This document shows, piece after piece, positions 23,837 to 32,868 of a stretch of 46,358 nucleotides of DNA; positions within the stretch are counted from its first letter, which is position 1, and the number at the start of each line of letters is the position of its first letter. A model generated the notes under the pieces. The model was not told the origin of the DNA. It worked only from the letters and a program-made list of their open reading frames with translations, and ran no database searches. The translations under genes and the position numbers were made by a program. The stretch spans positions 1 through 46,358 of the forward strand of contig NZ_MJEI01000066.1 in the NCBI RefSeq assembly GCF_002095395.1, written 5' to 3'. Origin of the DNA: Williamsia sp. 1135. Lineage in GTDB: Bacteria; Actinomycetota; Actinomycetes; Mycobacteriales; Mycobacteriaceae.

Positions 23837-25524
23837 CGGACAAGACCGAGCCTGCCGTCGCCGGTGGTGAGCTCTCGCACCGCAAGATCCTGACGATCCT
23901 CGGCGGACTCATGCTGGGAATGTTCCTCGCCGCCCTGGATCAGACCATCGTCTCGACCGCCATCCGGACCATTGCCGACGACCTCCAGGGGTACTCCCTC
24001 CAGGCATGGGTCACCACTGCGTACCTGGTGACCGCCACCATCGTCACGCCGCTCTACGGCAAATTGTCGGACATGTACGGGCGCAAGGCGCTGTTCATGA
24101 CGGCGATCTCGATCTTCATTGTGGGGTCGCTGCTGTGCAGTACCGCGACGTCGATGTACCAACTCGCCGGGTACCGCGCCCTGCAAGGCCTCGGTGCAGG
24201 TGGCCTGATGTCGCTGGCGCTGACGATCGTGGGCGACATCGTGCCGCCTCGCGAGCGCGCCAAGTATCAGGGTTACTTCCTCGCGGTCTTCGGGACCTCG
24301 AGTGTCATCGGTCCCGTGCTCGGCGGACTGCTCGCCGGCCAGGACTCGATCCTCTGGGTCTCGGGTTGGCGCTGGGTGTTCCTCGTCAACGTCCCGATCG
24401 GACTCGTGGCGCTCATCGTCGTCTTCCGGGTTCTCGACTACGACCAGATCCGCAACGTGCGTCAGCGGGTGGACTGGTGGGGCGCCGGGCTGTTGGCGCT
24501 CGGCGTGGTGCCGTTGCTGATCGTGGCCGAGCAGGGCCGGATCTGGGGATGGGGCAGTGGCTGGGCGCTGACCTGCTACATCACCGGAGTCGTCGGTATC
24601 GCGGCGTTCGTCTGGGTCGAACACAAGATGGGAGAGGCGGCGATCATCCCGCTGCGGATCTTCCAGAACCGGATCTTCGCGCAGGGCATCGTTATCTCCG
24701 TGGTCGTCGGAATGGTCATGTTCGGCGGAATCTCCATGCTGCCGCAGTACTTCCAGGTCATCCGCGGATCGAGCCCGACGATGGCCGGCCTGCAGATGCT
24801 GCCCATGGTGCTCGGTCTGATGAGCGCATCCATCATCTCCGGCCAGCTCATCTCCCGGACGGGTCACTACCGCATCTACCCCGTCGTGGGTTCTGTGCTG
24901 CTCACCGTCTCCACGTTCCTGCTGCATCTGATGAGCGTCGACACGCCGGTTGCCGTGGTGATGACCATGGCGTTCTTCTTGGGATTCGGCCTCGGAAACA
25001 TGCTGCAACCGTTGACCCTGGCCTTGCAGAATGTGTTGCCGCCCAAAGACATGGGGGTCTCGACGGCGTCCGCGACGTTCTTCCGTCAGATCGGTGGCAC
25101 TCTCGGTGTTGCGGTCTTCTTCTCCGTGCTGTTCAGCCTGATGGGCCCGAACATCACCGACGGTCTGAGGGACGAGGCGAGCTCGCCGCAATTCCGCCAG
25201 GCCGTGGCGCAGGCCGCCCAGAGTCCGGACGCCCAGGTCTCGGCGTTCGGCAAGGGACTGGCCGCTGCCGCCCAGAATCCGGGGGCCGGAGGCGGGCAGG
25301 CCGGCAGTGTCATGGACGACACGTCTGTCATAGCCAAACTGCCCGAACCGATCTCACGGCCGATCAAGGTCGGCTTCGCCGACGCGATGGACAAGGTGTT
25401 CCTGAGCGTCTCGATCGTGTCGTTGATCGCGCTGGTCTTGGTGCTGTTCTGGAAAGAGGTGCCCCTGCGCACCCAATCCGGCATGCAAGCTGCCCGGGAC
25501 AAACCTGAGGCTGTAGAGCCGTAA
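23833..25524 (+). CDS. MFS drug exporter, DHA2 (14-TMS) family
   Basis: 563-residue proton-coupled exporter of the EmrB/QacA type with about 14 membrane helices. Motifs are LDQTIVSTAIRTIADDL (motif D1), LSDMYGRKALFM (motif A) and FGTSSVIGPVLGGLLAG (motif C). A long extracytoplasmic loop rich in Ala, Gln and Gly (about residues 455-505) precedes the last helix. TTG 23833 overlaps the MarR stop, which fixes the start. The substrate is unknown, probably hydrophobic drugs or metabolites sensed by the MarR protein. Confidence 0.92.
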   Translation: MTDKTEPAVAGGELSHRKILTILGGLMLGMFLAALDQTIVSTAIRTIADDLQGYSLQAWVTTAYLVTATIVTPLYGKLSDMYGRKALFMTAISIFIVGSLLCSTATSMYQLAGYRALQGLGAGGLMSLALTIVGDIVPPRERAKYQGYFLAVFGTSSVIGPVLGGLLAGQDSILWVSGWRWVFLVNVPIGLVALIVVFRVLDYDQIRNVRQRVDWWGAGLLALGVVPLLIVAEQGRIWGWGSGWALTCYITGVVGIAAFVWVEHKMGEAAIIPLRIFQNRIFAQGIVISVVVGMVMFGGISMLPQYFQVIRGSSPTMAGLQMLPMVLGLMSASIISGQLISRTGHYRIYPVVGSVLLTVSTFLLHLMSVDTPVAVVMTMAFFLGFGLGNMLQPLTLALQNVLPPKDMGVSTASATFFRQIGGTLGVAVFFSVLFSLMGPNITDGLRDEASSPQFRQAVAQAAQSPDAQVSAFGKGLAAAAQNPGAGGGQAGSVMDDTSVIAKLPEPISRPIKVGFADAMDKVFLSVSIVSLIALVLVLFWKEVPLRTQSGMQAARDKPEAVEP

Positions 25525-25580
25525 CCCCGCTGAGTACCGACGCGACGCTGGGCGGTGAGCAAGGCGAACTCGCCCCGCCC

Positions 25581-25668
25581 GGCAGGCGGCCCGCGTCGTC
25601 TGGACAGACGACGAGCGAGCGAAGCGATGCGAGGAGGAAGGAAGACGACGCGATGGCGGCCGCCTGCC
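25581..25668. repeat. Composite inverted repeat in the MFS-ppa gap
   Basis: ggcaggcggcccgcgtcgtc at 25581-25600 pairs with 25644-25668, which carries a five-base bulge. Inside, cgtcgtct / agacgacg form another hairpin, and the apex is purine-rich (gcgaggaggaaggaa). Just after it lies gcgtagcgaagcggagcg. It may be a mobile palindromic element or a complex terminator. No gene is visible in 25525-25800. Confidence 0.6.
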
Positions 25669-25752
25669 CCGCGTAGCGAAGCGGAGCGAAAAAACACAGC
25701 TGGTGAGACGAACACGAAACCCCTCACAGCAAAGCCAACCCCACGCGACAAA

Positions 25753-25782
25753 AGGCCCGACCCCCGGTGGGGGGTCGGGCCT
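25753..25782. terminator. 13-bp-stem terminator between MFS and ppa
   Basis: Perfect stem aggcccgaccccc / gggggtcgggcct with a 4-nt loop. On the minus strand it is followed by tttt, so it mainly serves ppa, which ends 19 nt away. Confidence 0.85.
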
Positions 25783-25800
25783 CTCTGCCGATGAGTGCGG

Positions 25801-26313
25801 TCAGCCGCGGGAAGGCTCGTTCGCCTCGTGCGGGTGCTCGGCGAGGCGGTCGATGGCCTCCTGGGCGATCTTCTCGGCGTCGGCTTTACCTGCCCAGCCA
25901 CCGGGGAAGACCTCTTTGCCCGGCTCGAGGTCCTTGTAGTGCTCGAAGAAGTGGGCGATTGCCTTGAGTTCGAACTCCGGCACGTCACCGATGTCCTGGA
26001 TGTGGTCCCAGCGGACGTCCTTGGCGGGCACGGCCAGCAACTTATCGTCGCCGCCGGCCTCGTCGGTCATCCGGAACATGCCGACGATCCGGGCGCGGAC
26101 GATCACGCCCGGGAAAACGGACTCGGGCAGTAGGACCATCGCATCCAGGGGGTCGCCATCCTCGCCCAGGGTCCCGTCGATGAATCCGTAGTCGGCCGGA
26201 TAGCCCATCGCGGTGTACAAATAGCGGTCGAGGTACACCTTTCCGGATTCATGGTCGACCTCGTACTTGTTGCGCTGTCCCTTGGGGATCTCGATGGTGA
26301 CGTCGAAGTCCAC
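25801..26313 (-). CDS. ppa: Inorganic pyrophosphatase
   Basis: 170-residue family I soluble pyrophosphatase hydrolysing PPi to phosphate. The conserved core is complete: [37 protein letters not shown], and the metal-binding Asp cluster in [13 protein letters not shown], with [17 protein letters not shown] and [16 protein letters not shown] 26313 is chosen since aggagg lies 6 nt upstream and the product begins as other actinobacterial enzymes do; the longer open frame to 26457 is antisense to the dacB start. It is divergent from dacB, as Rv3628 and Rv3627c are. Confidence 0.95.
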   Translation of the reverse strand: MDFDVTIEIPKGQRNKYEVDHESGKVYLDRYLYTAMGYPADYGFIDGTLGEDGDPLDAMVLLPESVFPGVIVRARIVGMFRMTDEAGGDDKLLAVPAKDVRWDHIQDIGDVPEFELKAIAHFFEHYKDLEPGKEVFPGGWAGKADAEKIAQEAIDRLAEHPHEANEPSRG

Positions 26314-26431
26314 GGTGCCTCCTGGTGCGTTGTGCGTAGCCGGTCCCAAAATCGACTCAACGATACTGTGGAGACCTGGGACCGTCGCGCTCGGCGGGAC
26401 CAAGGAGTGAAACTCTGACCGGAGGTAATAA

Positions 26432-27805
26432 GTGGCAGGCAGTGCGCGCAGCCGCAAGGGACTGCTGTGGACGCTGGTTCCGGTGGTGGTTCTGATCGTG
26501 GTGGCCGCAATCGTGCTGGTGATCGCACTTCGTGTCGATCAGGACTCAGATGCCCTGCCCGAGGGTGCTGTTCCGCAGCCCTCACCCGCTTCCCTGACCC
26601 CGCGGATCAACCCGGTGGCTGCCGATGCCCCGTCGCCGACCCCCGATGGCGTCCGTGCCGATCTGACGCAGGCCCTGGCCAACCCCGATCTCGGGCAACT
26701 CTCCGGAGAGATCTCCGACGCCGCCAGCGGCCAGACCCTGTGGTCTGCCACCCCCAACCAGCCGATGGTGCCCGCGTCGACGATCAAGATCCTCACCGCC
26801 TCTGCCGCGCTCGTGTCCTTGCCGCACGACAAGCGCATCACGACGACGGTGGTCGCGGGCAAGGGTGGTCAGGTGATCCTGGTCGGCGCCGGCGATCCCA
26901 CGCTGTCGGTGCAGCCCGCGGGCGAGGAAACCTTCTTCACCGATGCCCCGCGCATCAGCGACCTCGCAGCGCAGATCAAGAAGGCCGGGATCAACGTCAC
27001 GTCCGTGGCCGTCGACACCAGCGGTTTCAGCGGCCCGACCATGACGGAGAGCTGGGATCCGGCAGACATCGCCGGGGGAAACATCACGCCGATCGAGTCG
27101 CTGATCGCCGACTCGGGCAGGGTCGAGCCCCTCGAGATCGACTCGCCCCGTACCGCCACCCCCGCGGTCACGGCCGGGGCTGCGCTGGCGTCCGAGCTCG
27201 GGGTCGATGCCGCGGTGGCGCAGGCGACGGCGCCTGCCGGGGCGCAGGTGATCGCGCAGGTGGAGTCCGCGCCGCTGGTCACCCGGCTCGGCGACATGAT
27301 GAGGGCGAGTGACAACGTCCTCGCCGAAACCGTGTCCATCGAGATCGCCATGGCCACCGGTGGCAGGCCCACCATGGCAGGCGGAATCGATGCGGTGCGG
27401 AAAGCGTTGAGCGACTATGGGTTCAACATGAACGGAACGGTGATCGCCGACGTCAGCGGACTGTCGGAAGACAATCGGGTCTCCGCGGGCCTGCTCGACA
27501 AGGTGGTCAACGCAGGCGCGGGAACGGCGCAGCCGAAACTCCGGCCACTGTTGGACATGCTGCCGGTGGCCGGAGCGACGGGCACTCTCGCGGAACGGTT
27601 CGCGACCGAAAACCAGGCTGGAGCAGGCTGGGTCCGGGCCAAGACCGGAACCCTCACGGGCGCAAGCGCGCTGGTCGGCGTTGTGCAGACGAGAGAAGGT
27701 CGCGTGCTGAGTTTTGCCCTGATGTCCAACGGGACGTCGCCGGATGTCGCGAGACCTGCGCTCGACACGATCGCGGTGGCGCTGCGGGATTGTGGGTGCC
27801 GATGA
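26432..27805 (+). CDS. dacB: D-alanyl-D-alanine carboxypeptidase/endopeptidase (PBP4 type)
   Basis: 457-residue serine peptidase, class C penicillin-binding protein, trimming peptidoglycan stem peptides or cross-links. It has a membrane anchor near residues 11-35 and a Pro-rich linker. The active site comprises Ser116 and Lys119 in VPASTIKIL, the SDN triad member near Ser293 ([10 protein letters not shown]), and Lys404 in RAKTGTL. The insertion between SxxK and SxN is typical of PBP4-like enzymes. GTG 26432 has gaggtaat upstream. Its stop overlaps the next start (ATGA). Rv3627c is the expected orthologue. Confidence 0.92.
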   Translation: MAGSARSRKGLLWTLVPVVVLIVVAAIVLVIALRVDQDSDALPEGAVPQPSPASLTPRINPVAADAPSPTPDGVRADLTQALANPDLGQLSGEISDAASGQTLWSATPNQPMVPASTIKILTASAALVSLPHDKRITTTVVAGKGGQVILVGAGDPTLSVQPAGEETFFTDAPRISDLAAQIKKAGINVTSVAVDTSGFSGPTMTESWDPADIAGGNITPIESLIADSGRVEPLEIDSPRTATPAVTAGAALASELGVDAAVAQATAPAGAQVIAQVESAPLVTRLGDMMRASDNVLAETVSIEIAMATGGRPTMAGGIDAVRKALSDYGFNMNGTVIADVSGLSEDNRVSAGLLDKVVNAGAGTAQPKLRPLLDMLPVAGATGTLAERFATENQAGAGWVRAKTGTLTGASALVGVVQTREGRVLSFALMSNGTSPDVARPALDTIAVALRDCGCR

Positions 27806-28818
27806 GTATCGACTGGCAGCTTGCGGCGACGATCGGCAAGAAGGTCGCCCGCCCCGGACCGGTCACCACCGGATACACGCTGACTGCAGCCCGCGAAGAG
27901 CTGGCGTCCTCCGCGGTGGCTGCGGAAGCGCCGGTCCGCGATGTCACCGGCCTGGCGGATGGTCTGCCGGTCCCGACGGCGCGGATCCTGGACCGCGGCG
28001 GCTGGATAGAGGCGGCGACTCGATCGATGTCGGCGATGCTCGATGCCGATGACGAGAACTCGAAGCCCGGGATCAGCGGACGTCTTGCCGGTGTCCAGGC
28101 GGGCGGATTGCTGGCCTTGCTCTCCGGGGCGATTCTCGGCCAGTACGACCCGTTCACGCCGGATCCCGAGTCCGGCAACGACGGTGTGCTGATGTTGGTC
28201 ACTCCCAACATCATTGCCGTCGAACGTGCGTTGCGCGTGGTGCCCAGCGACTTCCGGTTATGGGTGTGTCTGCACGAGGTGACCCACCGGGTGCAATTCT
28301 CGGCCAATCCCTGGTTGCGCGACTACATGTCGTCGAACGTCGAGTCGCTCACCGCGGAGAACAGCGAGTCGGGCGGCGAGATGGTCAGCCGCGTGAGTGC
28401 TGCACTCAGAAGTGGGGAGCAGCGCGAGAAGGGGATCGTCGGCGCGATGCAGCTGCTGCAGTCGCCCGAACAATACGAGGCCTTCAGCCGGATGATGATG
28501 CTCGGAACCCTCCTCGAAGGGCACGCCGACCACGTCATGGATGCGGTGGGACCGGCGAAGGTCCCCACCGTCGACCGGATCCGAAGCGCCTTCGACAAAC
28601 GCCGCACCCGGCCGCAGAATCCGGTGCAACGCCTGCTGCGCGCTCTGCTCGGTATGGATGCCAAACTCGCGCAATATATTCGGGGCAAGGCCTTCGTGGA
28701 CGAAGTGGTGGGGACCGTGGGCATGGCCCGGTTCAACGCCATCTGGACCGGCCCCGAGACGATGCCGCTACCTGCCGAGATCGAGCAGCCACGATTGTGG
28801 ATCGACCGGGTGCTGTGA
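27802..28818 (+). CDS. Zinc metalloprotease-like protein (Rv3626c type)
   Basis: 338-residue protein of the actinobacterial zinc-dependent metalloprotease / F420-biosynthesis-associated family. A zinc signature HEVTH is at 158-162 (LWVCLHEVTHRVQFSANPWL) and a downstream Glu-rich helix LGTLLEGHADHVMD may supply the third ligand. The substrate is unknown. ATG 27802 overlaps the dacB stop and its own stop overlaps the tilS start, placing it in a dacB-protease-tilS operon. The same order holds in M. tuberculosis. Confidence 0.88.
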   Translation: MSIDWQLAATIGKKVARPGPVTTGYTLTAAREELASSAVAAEAPVRDVTGLADGLPVPTARILDRGGWIEAATRSMSAMLDADDENSKPGISGRLAGVQAGGLLALLSGAILGQYDPFTPDPESGNDGVLMLVTPNIIAVERALRVVPSDFRLWVCLHEVTHRVQFSANPWLRDYMSSNVESLTAENSESGGEMVSRVSAALRSGEQREKGIVGAMQLLQSPEQYEAFSRMMMLGTLLEGHADHVMDAVGPAKVPTVDRIRSAFDKRRTRPQNPVQRLLRALLGMDAKLAQYIRGKAFVDEVVGTVGMARFNAIWTGPETMPLPAEIEQPRLWIDRVL

Positions 28819-29765
28819 ACTCTGCTGCGGTCGCCGGTATCACCGGCGTCGTGGCCGATTTTGCCGAACGACATCTCGCGAGCACCGACGTCTGTGTCGC
28901 GCTGTCCGGAGGTGCCGACTCGCTGGCCCTGACCGCTGCGGCCATCCGCGCGGGTCTCGGTGTCCGGGCGTTGATCGTCGATCACGGGCTGCAACCCGGT
29001 TCCGCGGAGGTGGCCGAACGCGCGGCTCTCGCCGCGAGCGGACTCGGCGCACACCCACGAGTGCTGCGGGTCGAGGTGGGTCGCAGCGGGGGGCCCGAGG
29101 CAGCGGCCCGGACAGCGCGCTATCAGGCTCTGGACGAGGCTCGAGACGGCTTGCCGGTGCTACTCGGACACACGCTCGACGATCAGGCCGAGACGGTCCT
29201 CCTCGGATTGGCGCGCGGATCAGGCGCCCGTTCCGTCGCCGGGATGCAGCCGTGGACGGCGCCGCTGGGCCGACCGTTGCTGACGATCAGGCGGGCAGCC
29301 ACCCGCACCGCGTGCTCCGACCTCGGGCTCTCGCCGTATGACGACCCGCACAACACCGATCCACGGTTCACCCGGGTGCGGCTACGTGCCGAGGTACTGC
29401 CGCTGCTCGAAGATGTCCTGCAGGGGGGAGTCGCGCAGGCGCTGGCGCGTACGGCCGAACAACTACGTGATGACCTCGACGTCGTCGAGAACGTCGCCGA
29501 CCAGCACAGCGCGTTGATCGCAGGCGACATCGTCGCCTGCGCCGACTTCGAGATGCTGGCGCCGGCGATCCGCTCGCGTCTGCTGCGGCGGTGGCTGCTC
29601 CGGCAGGGAGCGACCGAGCCGACGGAGACGGTCGTGAGAGCGGTCGGGGCGTTGGTGACCGGGTGGCGCGGGCAGGGGCCGGTCGCCGTCGGCGGCGCCC
29701 ACGATCACCGGCTGGAGATAGCGAGACGCGACGCCCGACTCGTGGTCGAACGCCGCGTCCGCTGA
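28815..29765 (+). CDS. tilS: tRNA(Ile)-lysidine synthase TilS
   Basis: 316-residue PP-loop ATPase that converts the wobble C34 of tRNA-Ile(CAU) to lysidine. The PP-loop SGGADSLALTAAAIR lies near residues 31-45. VDHGLQPGSAEVAERA, LGHTLDDQAETVLLGLARGSG and the segment YDDPHNTDPRFTRVRLRAEVLP are diagnostic. It is a short TilS without the long C-terminal domains of the E. coli enzyme, as usual in actinobacteria. GTG 28815 overlaps the preceding stop (GTGA). Confidence 0.93.
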   Translation: MNSAAVAGITGVVADFAERHLASTDVCVALSGGADSLALTAAAIRAGLGVRALIVDHGLQPGSAEVAERAALAASGLGAHPRVLRVEVGRSGGPEAAARTARYQALDEARDGLPVLLGHTLDDQAETVLLGLARGSGARSVAGMQPWTAPLGRPLLTIRRAATRTACSDLGLSPYDDPHNTDPRFTRVRLRAEVLPLLEDVLQGGVAQALARTAEQLRDDLDVVENVADQHSALIAGDIVACADFEMLAPAIRSRLLRRWLLRQGATEPTETVVRAVGALVTGWRGQGPVAVGGAHDHRLEIARRDARLVVERRVR

Positions 29766-29782
29766 CGTCGTGTCAGTCTGCC

Positions 29783-30433
29783 TCAGCTTGCCTTCGGGGG
29801 AACGAACGGCGAGTTGATCGTGTTGAAGTACTGAATCGCAGCACCTATCAGGGTCGGTCCGCCGGCCACGATGGTTCCGACGACCCCGCCGATGCCTGCG
29901 CCGGTCACCAGACCCGGGATGCACCCCGCGGGAAGACTGACGACGCAGCCGATGCCGGCACCGAGGATGGTTCCGATGAGAGTTCCCACGGTGACAGCCA
30001 CGCTCACGTAGGTTCCGAGAGTCTGCAGGGCCTGCAGGTCCCGCTCCTCACGCGTCCGGGGACCGTCCGCGACCTGCTTGCGGATGTTGTCGCTGACGTC
30101 GACCTTGGTCGCGCTGGCCGCGTCGCGAACCGGGGTCAGGGTCGCGGTGTTGCCGGTGATGTCGGCGATGATTGGGAACTGCTGGTCGTCGAGGTTGTAG
30201 ACCAGCGGGATCGAGGCAGCGACGTTGCCCGCGGCATCGACGATCTCGAACTGGTTGCCCGACTTGCGGAGGGATCCGATGTCGGTTTCGAACACGACGT
30301 GGTCTCCCACGACGTCCGCGGTGTATCCGATATCGGCCGATGGTGGCGCAGCATTCGCCGGTGCCGCGGTTACCAGGCCTGCGACCGTCGCCGCGGTGGC
30401 GAAGATCGCGATCAATCCGGTTCTGATTTTCAT
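29783..30433 (-). CDS. Exported protein of unknown function (DUF8020-like)
   Basis: 216-residue protein with a Sec signal peptide (MKIRTG, hydrophobic core, cleavage near APANAAPP at about residue 29). A beta-rich domain (SADIGYTADVVGDHVVFETD and later IVDAAGNVAASIPLVY) is followed by a glycine-rich hydrophobic C-terminal half with two Cys (GCVVSLPAGCIPG) that could insert in a membrane or be glycine-zipper-like. Such proteins are frequent in Nocardia, Rhodococcus and Gordonia. ATG 30433 is used; the longer frame to 30592 lacks a signal. It lies on the opposite strand, interrupting the tilS-hpt pair found in mycobacteria. Confidence 0.75.
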   Translation of the reverse strand: MKIRTGLIAIFATAATVAGLVTAAPANAAPPSADIGYTADVVGDHVVFETDIGSLRKSGNQFEIVDAAGNVAASIPLVYNLDDQQFPIIADITGNTATLTPVRDAASATKVDVSDNIRKQVADGPRTREERDLQALQTLGTYVSVAVTVGTLIGTILGAGIGCVVSLPAGCIPGLVTGAGIGGVVGTIVAGGPTLIGAAIQYFNTINSPFVPPKAS

Positions 30434-30718
30434 TCGTATCCCTGAGTTCATGGGCGCTGATCTACCCGGTTCGTGTCTTCCCCCCACGCGCCCTGATCCG
30501 ATCTCTCCGCCTCGTTCGACCCGGTGGTCGATCACCCCGAACTGCGTCTGGATTCGGCCCGTGGAACTGTGCGTTCGCTGCCTGCGTCTCAAGCCAGATC
30601 AGTAAAACAGAATTGACCTTCAAGCTCATACTTTTCGAATAACTTCATTCGGTCGAAGGATCAGACGGCGTATCCACGCGGTGCCCTTCGATGGGGTTGA
30701 GGCATGATGAGGTACGTG

Positions 30719-31282
30719 ATGCAGCAGCGCGACCCATATGGCAACGACATCGAAGCGATTGTGGTCACCGAGGAGCAGATCTCGGCACGGATCGCTGAAC
30801 TCGCGCAGACCGTGGGGGAGCGATATCGCGACGCTCCCGACGATCTGGTGCTGATCGGGGTTCTCAAGGGTGCGGTGATGTTCATGACGGACTTCGCGCG
30901 GGCGCTGCCCATCCCGTCGCAGCTGGAATTCATGGCGGTGAGCTCGTACGGATCGTCGACGTCCTCATCGGGTGTGGTCCGGATCCTCAAGGACCTCGAC
31001 CGCGACATCCACGACCGCGACGTCGTCATCGTCGAAGACATCATCGACTCGGGTCTCACCTTGTCCTGGTTGATCAAGAACCTGCGGACTCGGCATCCGC
31101 GGTCGCTCGAGGTGTGCACCCTGTTGCGCAAACCGGACGCGATCCGCGTCGATGTTCAGGTGAAGGACGTCGGCTTCGACATCCCCAACGAGTTCGTCGT
31201 GGGATACGGCCTCGACTACGCGGAGCGGTATCGCGACCTGCCGTACGTCGGCCGGCTGCACCCGCAGGTCTACACGGACTGA
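30719..31282 (+). CDS. hpt: Hypoxanthine phosphoribosyltransferase
   Basis: 187-residue purine-salvage enzyme making IMP or GMP from hypoxanthine or guanine and PRPP. Conserved blocks are [19 protein letters not shown], the flexible-loop region with SSYGSST, and the PRPP-binding motif [45 protein letters not shown] near the end is diagnostic. ATG 30719 is preferred (tgagg 5 nt upstream), with ATG 30704 and GTG 30716 as in-frame alternatives. The 285-nt gap before it holds no gene; its last 100 nt are AT-rich and probably contain promoters for both directions. Confidence 0.93.
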   Translation: MQQRDPYGNDIEAIVVTEEQISARIAELAQTVGERYRDAPDDLVLIGVLKGAVMFMTDFARALPIPSQLEFMAVSSYGSSTSSSGVVRILKDLDRDIHDRDVVIVEDIIDSGLTLSWLIKNLRTRHPRSLEVCTLLRKPDAIRVDVQVKDVGFDIPNEFVVGYGLDYAERYRDLPYVGRLHPQVYTD

Positions 31283-31294
31283 GGCGACCCCACC

Positions 31295-32656
31295 GTGACT
31301 GCTGTTGAGATCGCCGCGAGAGTACGCGCCGGGCAAGTGGATCCGGTGGCGGTGACCAGGGAATCGCTGGAGCGGATCGCACAGCGTGACGGTGCGATCG
31401 GGGCCTTCGTGAAGGTGCGGGCGGACAAGGCGATTGCCGAGGCGGAGCTCCTCACCGCCCACCCGGATCTGGCGAAGCTGCCGCTGGCCGGGGTGCCGGT
31501 CGCCATCAAGGACAACGTCCCCGTCGCCGGCGAACCGATGACGATCGGTTCCGAGGCGACCTCGCGGGCGCCCCAGCTCACCGATCACACCGTTGTTCGC
31601 CGACTGCGCGCCGCCGGGGCGGTGGTGGTCGGCCTGACCGCGGTCCCAGAGCTGTGTATGTGGGGTACGACGGACAACCCGGCGATCACCACGCGAAACC
31701 CCTGGAACGACAAGCGAACCCCTGGCGGGTCGTCCGGTGGATCGGCTGCTGCGGTCGCCAGCGGGCAGGTGGTGCTGGCGCACGGGAACGACGGTCTCGG
31801 CTCGATCCGGATCCCCGCCGCAGATTGCGGTCTGTTCGGGATCAAACCCGGATTGGGCGTGGTGCCGCGGGAGTTCGGCGGCAACGGCTGGTTCAACATG
31901 AGCGAGAACGGGCCGCTGGCGACCACAGTCGCCGACGCGGCGCTGATGCTGGGCGTGATGGCCGACGATCTGGAGCTGGCGCGCGCCGGTACCGAAGCTG
32001 ATCCCGGAAACCTGCGAATCGTTGTCGCAGAGAACTTCCCGCTGGCGGTGGGCAAGGCCGACAAGCACTGGGCCCAGGCACAGGCCAGTTGCAGCGGGGT
32101 GCTGGCGGATCTGGGGCATCGCGTCCCGCACGCCGACCTGCCGTACCCGACCAACCCGGCTCCGTTGCTGTTCCGGTGGTTCGCGGGCGCCGCGGCAGAT
32201 GCGGACAGCATCGCCGAGGCAGGCGGTGATCTCGGCAAGCTGCAGCGACGCAGCAAGACCCACACGGCCCTGGGTCGGGCCGTCAGCCGATTCGACCTGG
32301 TCCACGACGTGCAGGTGAGCAGGGTGGAGCAGAAGGTGCTCGCCTATCTCGATCGCAACAAGGCCGATCTGCTGCTCACGCCGACTCTCGCCACCCCGCC
32401 CTTGAAGGCGCAGCAGTGGAGCGCCAAGGGCTGGGCGTCGAACATCTGGGCCAACGTCAACTACGCCCCGTACGCCGGACTGTTCAATCTGCTCGGCTGG
32501 CCGGCGATGTCGGTCCCCTTCGGCGTCCATCCCGTCTCCCGGACTCCGATGGCGGTGCAATTCGCAGGTCGGCCCGGGTCGGAAGCGCTGCTGTTGAAGC
32601 TCGCCGCTCAGCTCGAGATCGCCCGCCCCTGGCAAAGGGTCGCGCCAGGGTTCTGA
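31295..32656 (+). CDS. Amidase signature family hydrolase (GatA-like)
   Basis: 453-residue amidase. The Ser-cisSer-Lys triad is visible: Lys72 in VPVAIKDNVPVAG, cis-Ser147 in the glycine-rich GGSSGGSAAAVASG, and the nucleophile near Ser170 in NDGLGSIRIPAADCGL. The absence of gatB or gatC, and a divergent C-terminal half, argue for a free-standing amidase of unknown substrate, not the tRNA amidotransferase subunit. GTG 31295 lies 12 nt after the hpt stop, so the two are probably cotranscribed. Confidence 0.88.
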   Translation: MTAVEIAARVRAGQVDPVAVTRESLERIAQRDGAIGAFVKVRADKAIAEAELLTAHPDLAKLPLAGVPVAIKDNVPVAGEPMTIGSEATSRAPQLTDHTVVRRLRAAGAVVVGLTAVPELCMWGTTDNPAITTRNPWNDKRTPGGSSGGSAAAVASGQVVLAHGNDGLGSIRIPAADCGLFGIKPGLGVVPREFGGNGWFNMSENGPLATTVADAALMLGVMADDLELARAGTEADPGNLRIVVAENFPLAVGKADKHWAQAQASCSGVLADLGHRVPHADLPYPTNPAPLLFRWFAGAAADADSIAEAGGDLGKLQRRSKTHTALGRAVSRFDLVHDVQVSRVEQKVLAYLDRNKADLLLTPTLATPPLKAQQWSAKGWASNIWANVNYAPYAGLFNLLGWPAMSVPFGVHPVSRTPMAVQFAGRPGSEALLLKLAAQLEIARPWQRVAPGF

Positions 32657-32742
32657 GCCTCCTGCTCACAGAACTGCGCTTTGCTCGTGAAATTCCACGA
32701 GCGGGGCGCAGGAAAGTGAGCGAAGTCTAAATTCTGCCGGGA

Positions 32743-32769
32743 GGGAACGCTCGACCACGACGAATCGTT
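32743..32769 (+). promoter_or_regulatory. ECF-sigma (SigR/SigH/SigE-like) promoter for ftsH
   Basis: gggaac and cgtt are separated by 17 nt (ggaac to gtt 18 nt). This is the -35/-10 pattern of actinobacterial stress sigma factors. It lies about 100 nt upstream of the ftsH ATG. FtsH degrades damaged membrane proteins, so heat or oxidative-stress control is sensible. Confidence 0.6.
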
Positions 32770-32868
32770 GACGGGTAGCCTGATGAATCAGACATCCCGA
32801 CTGGAAGGACGCGCCGAGATCACAGCGAGGGCCACTACGTGGCCGTCGGGATCGGCTGACACACCTCA

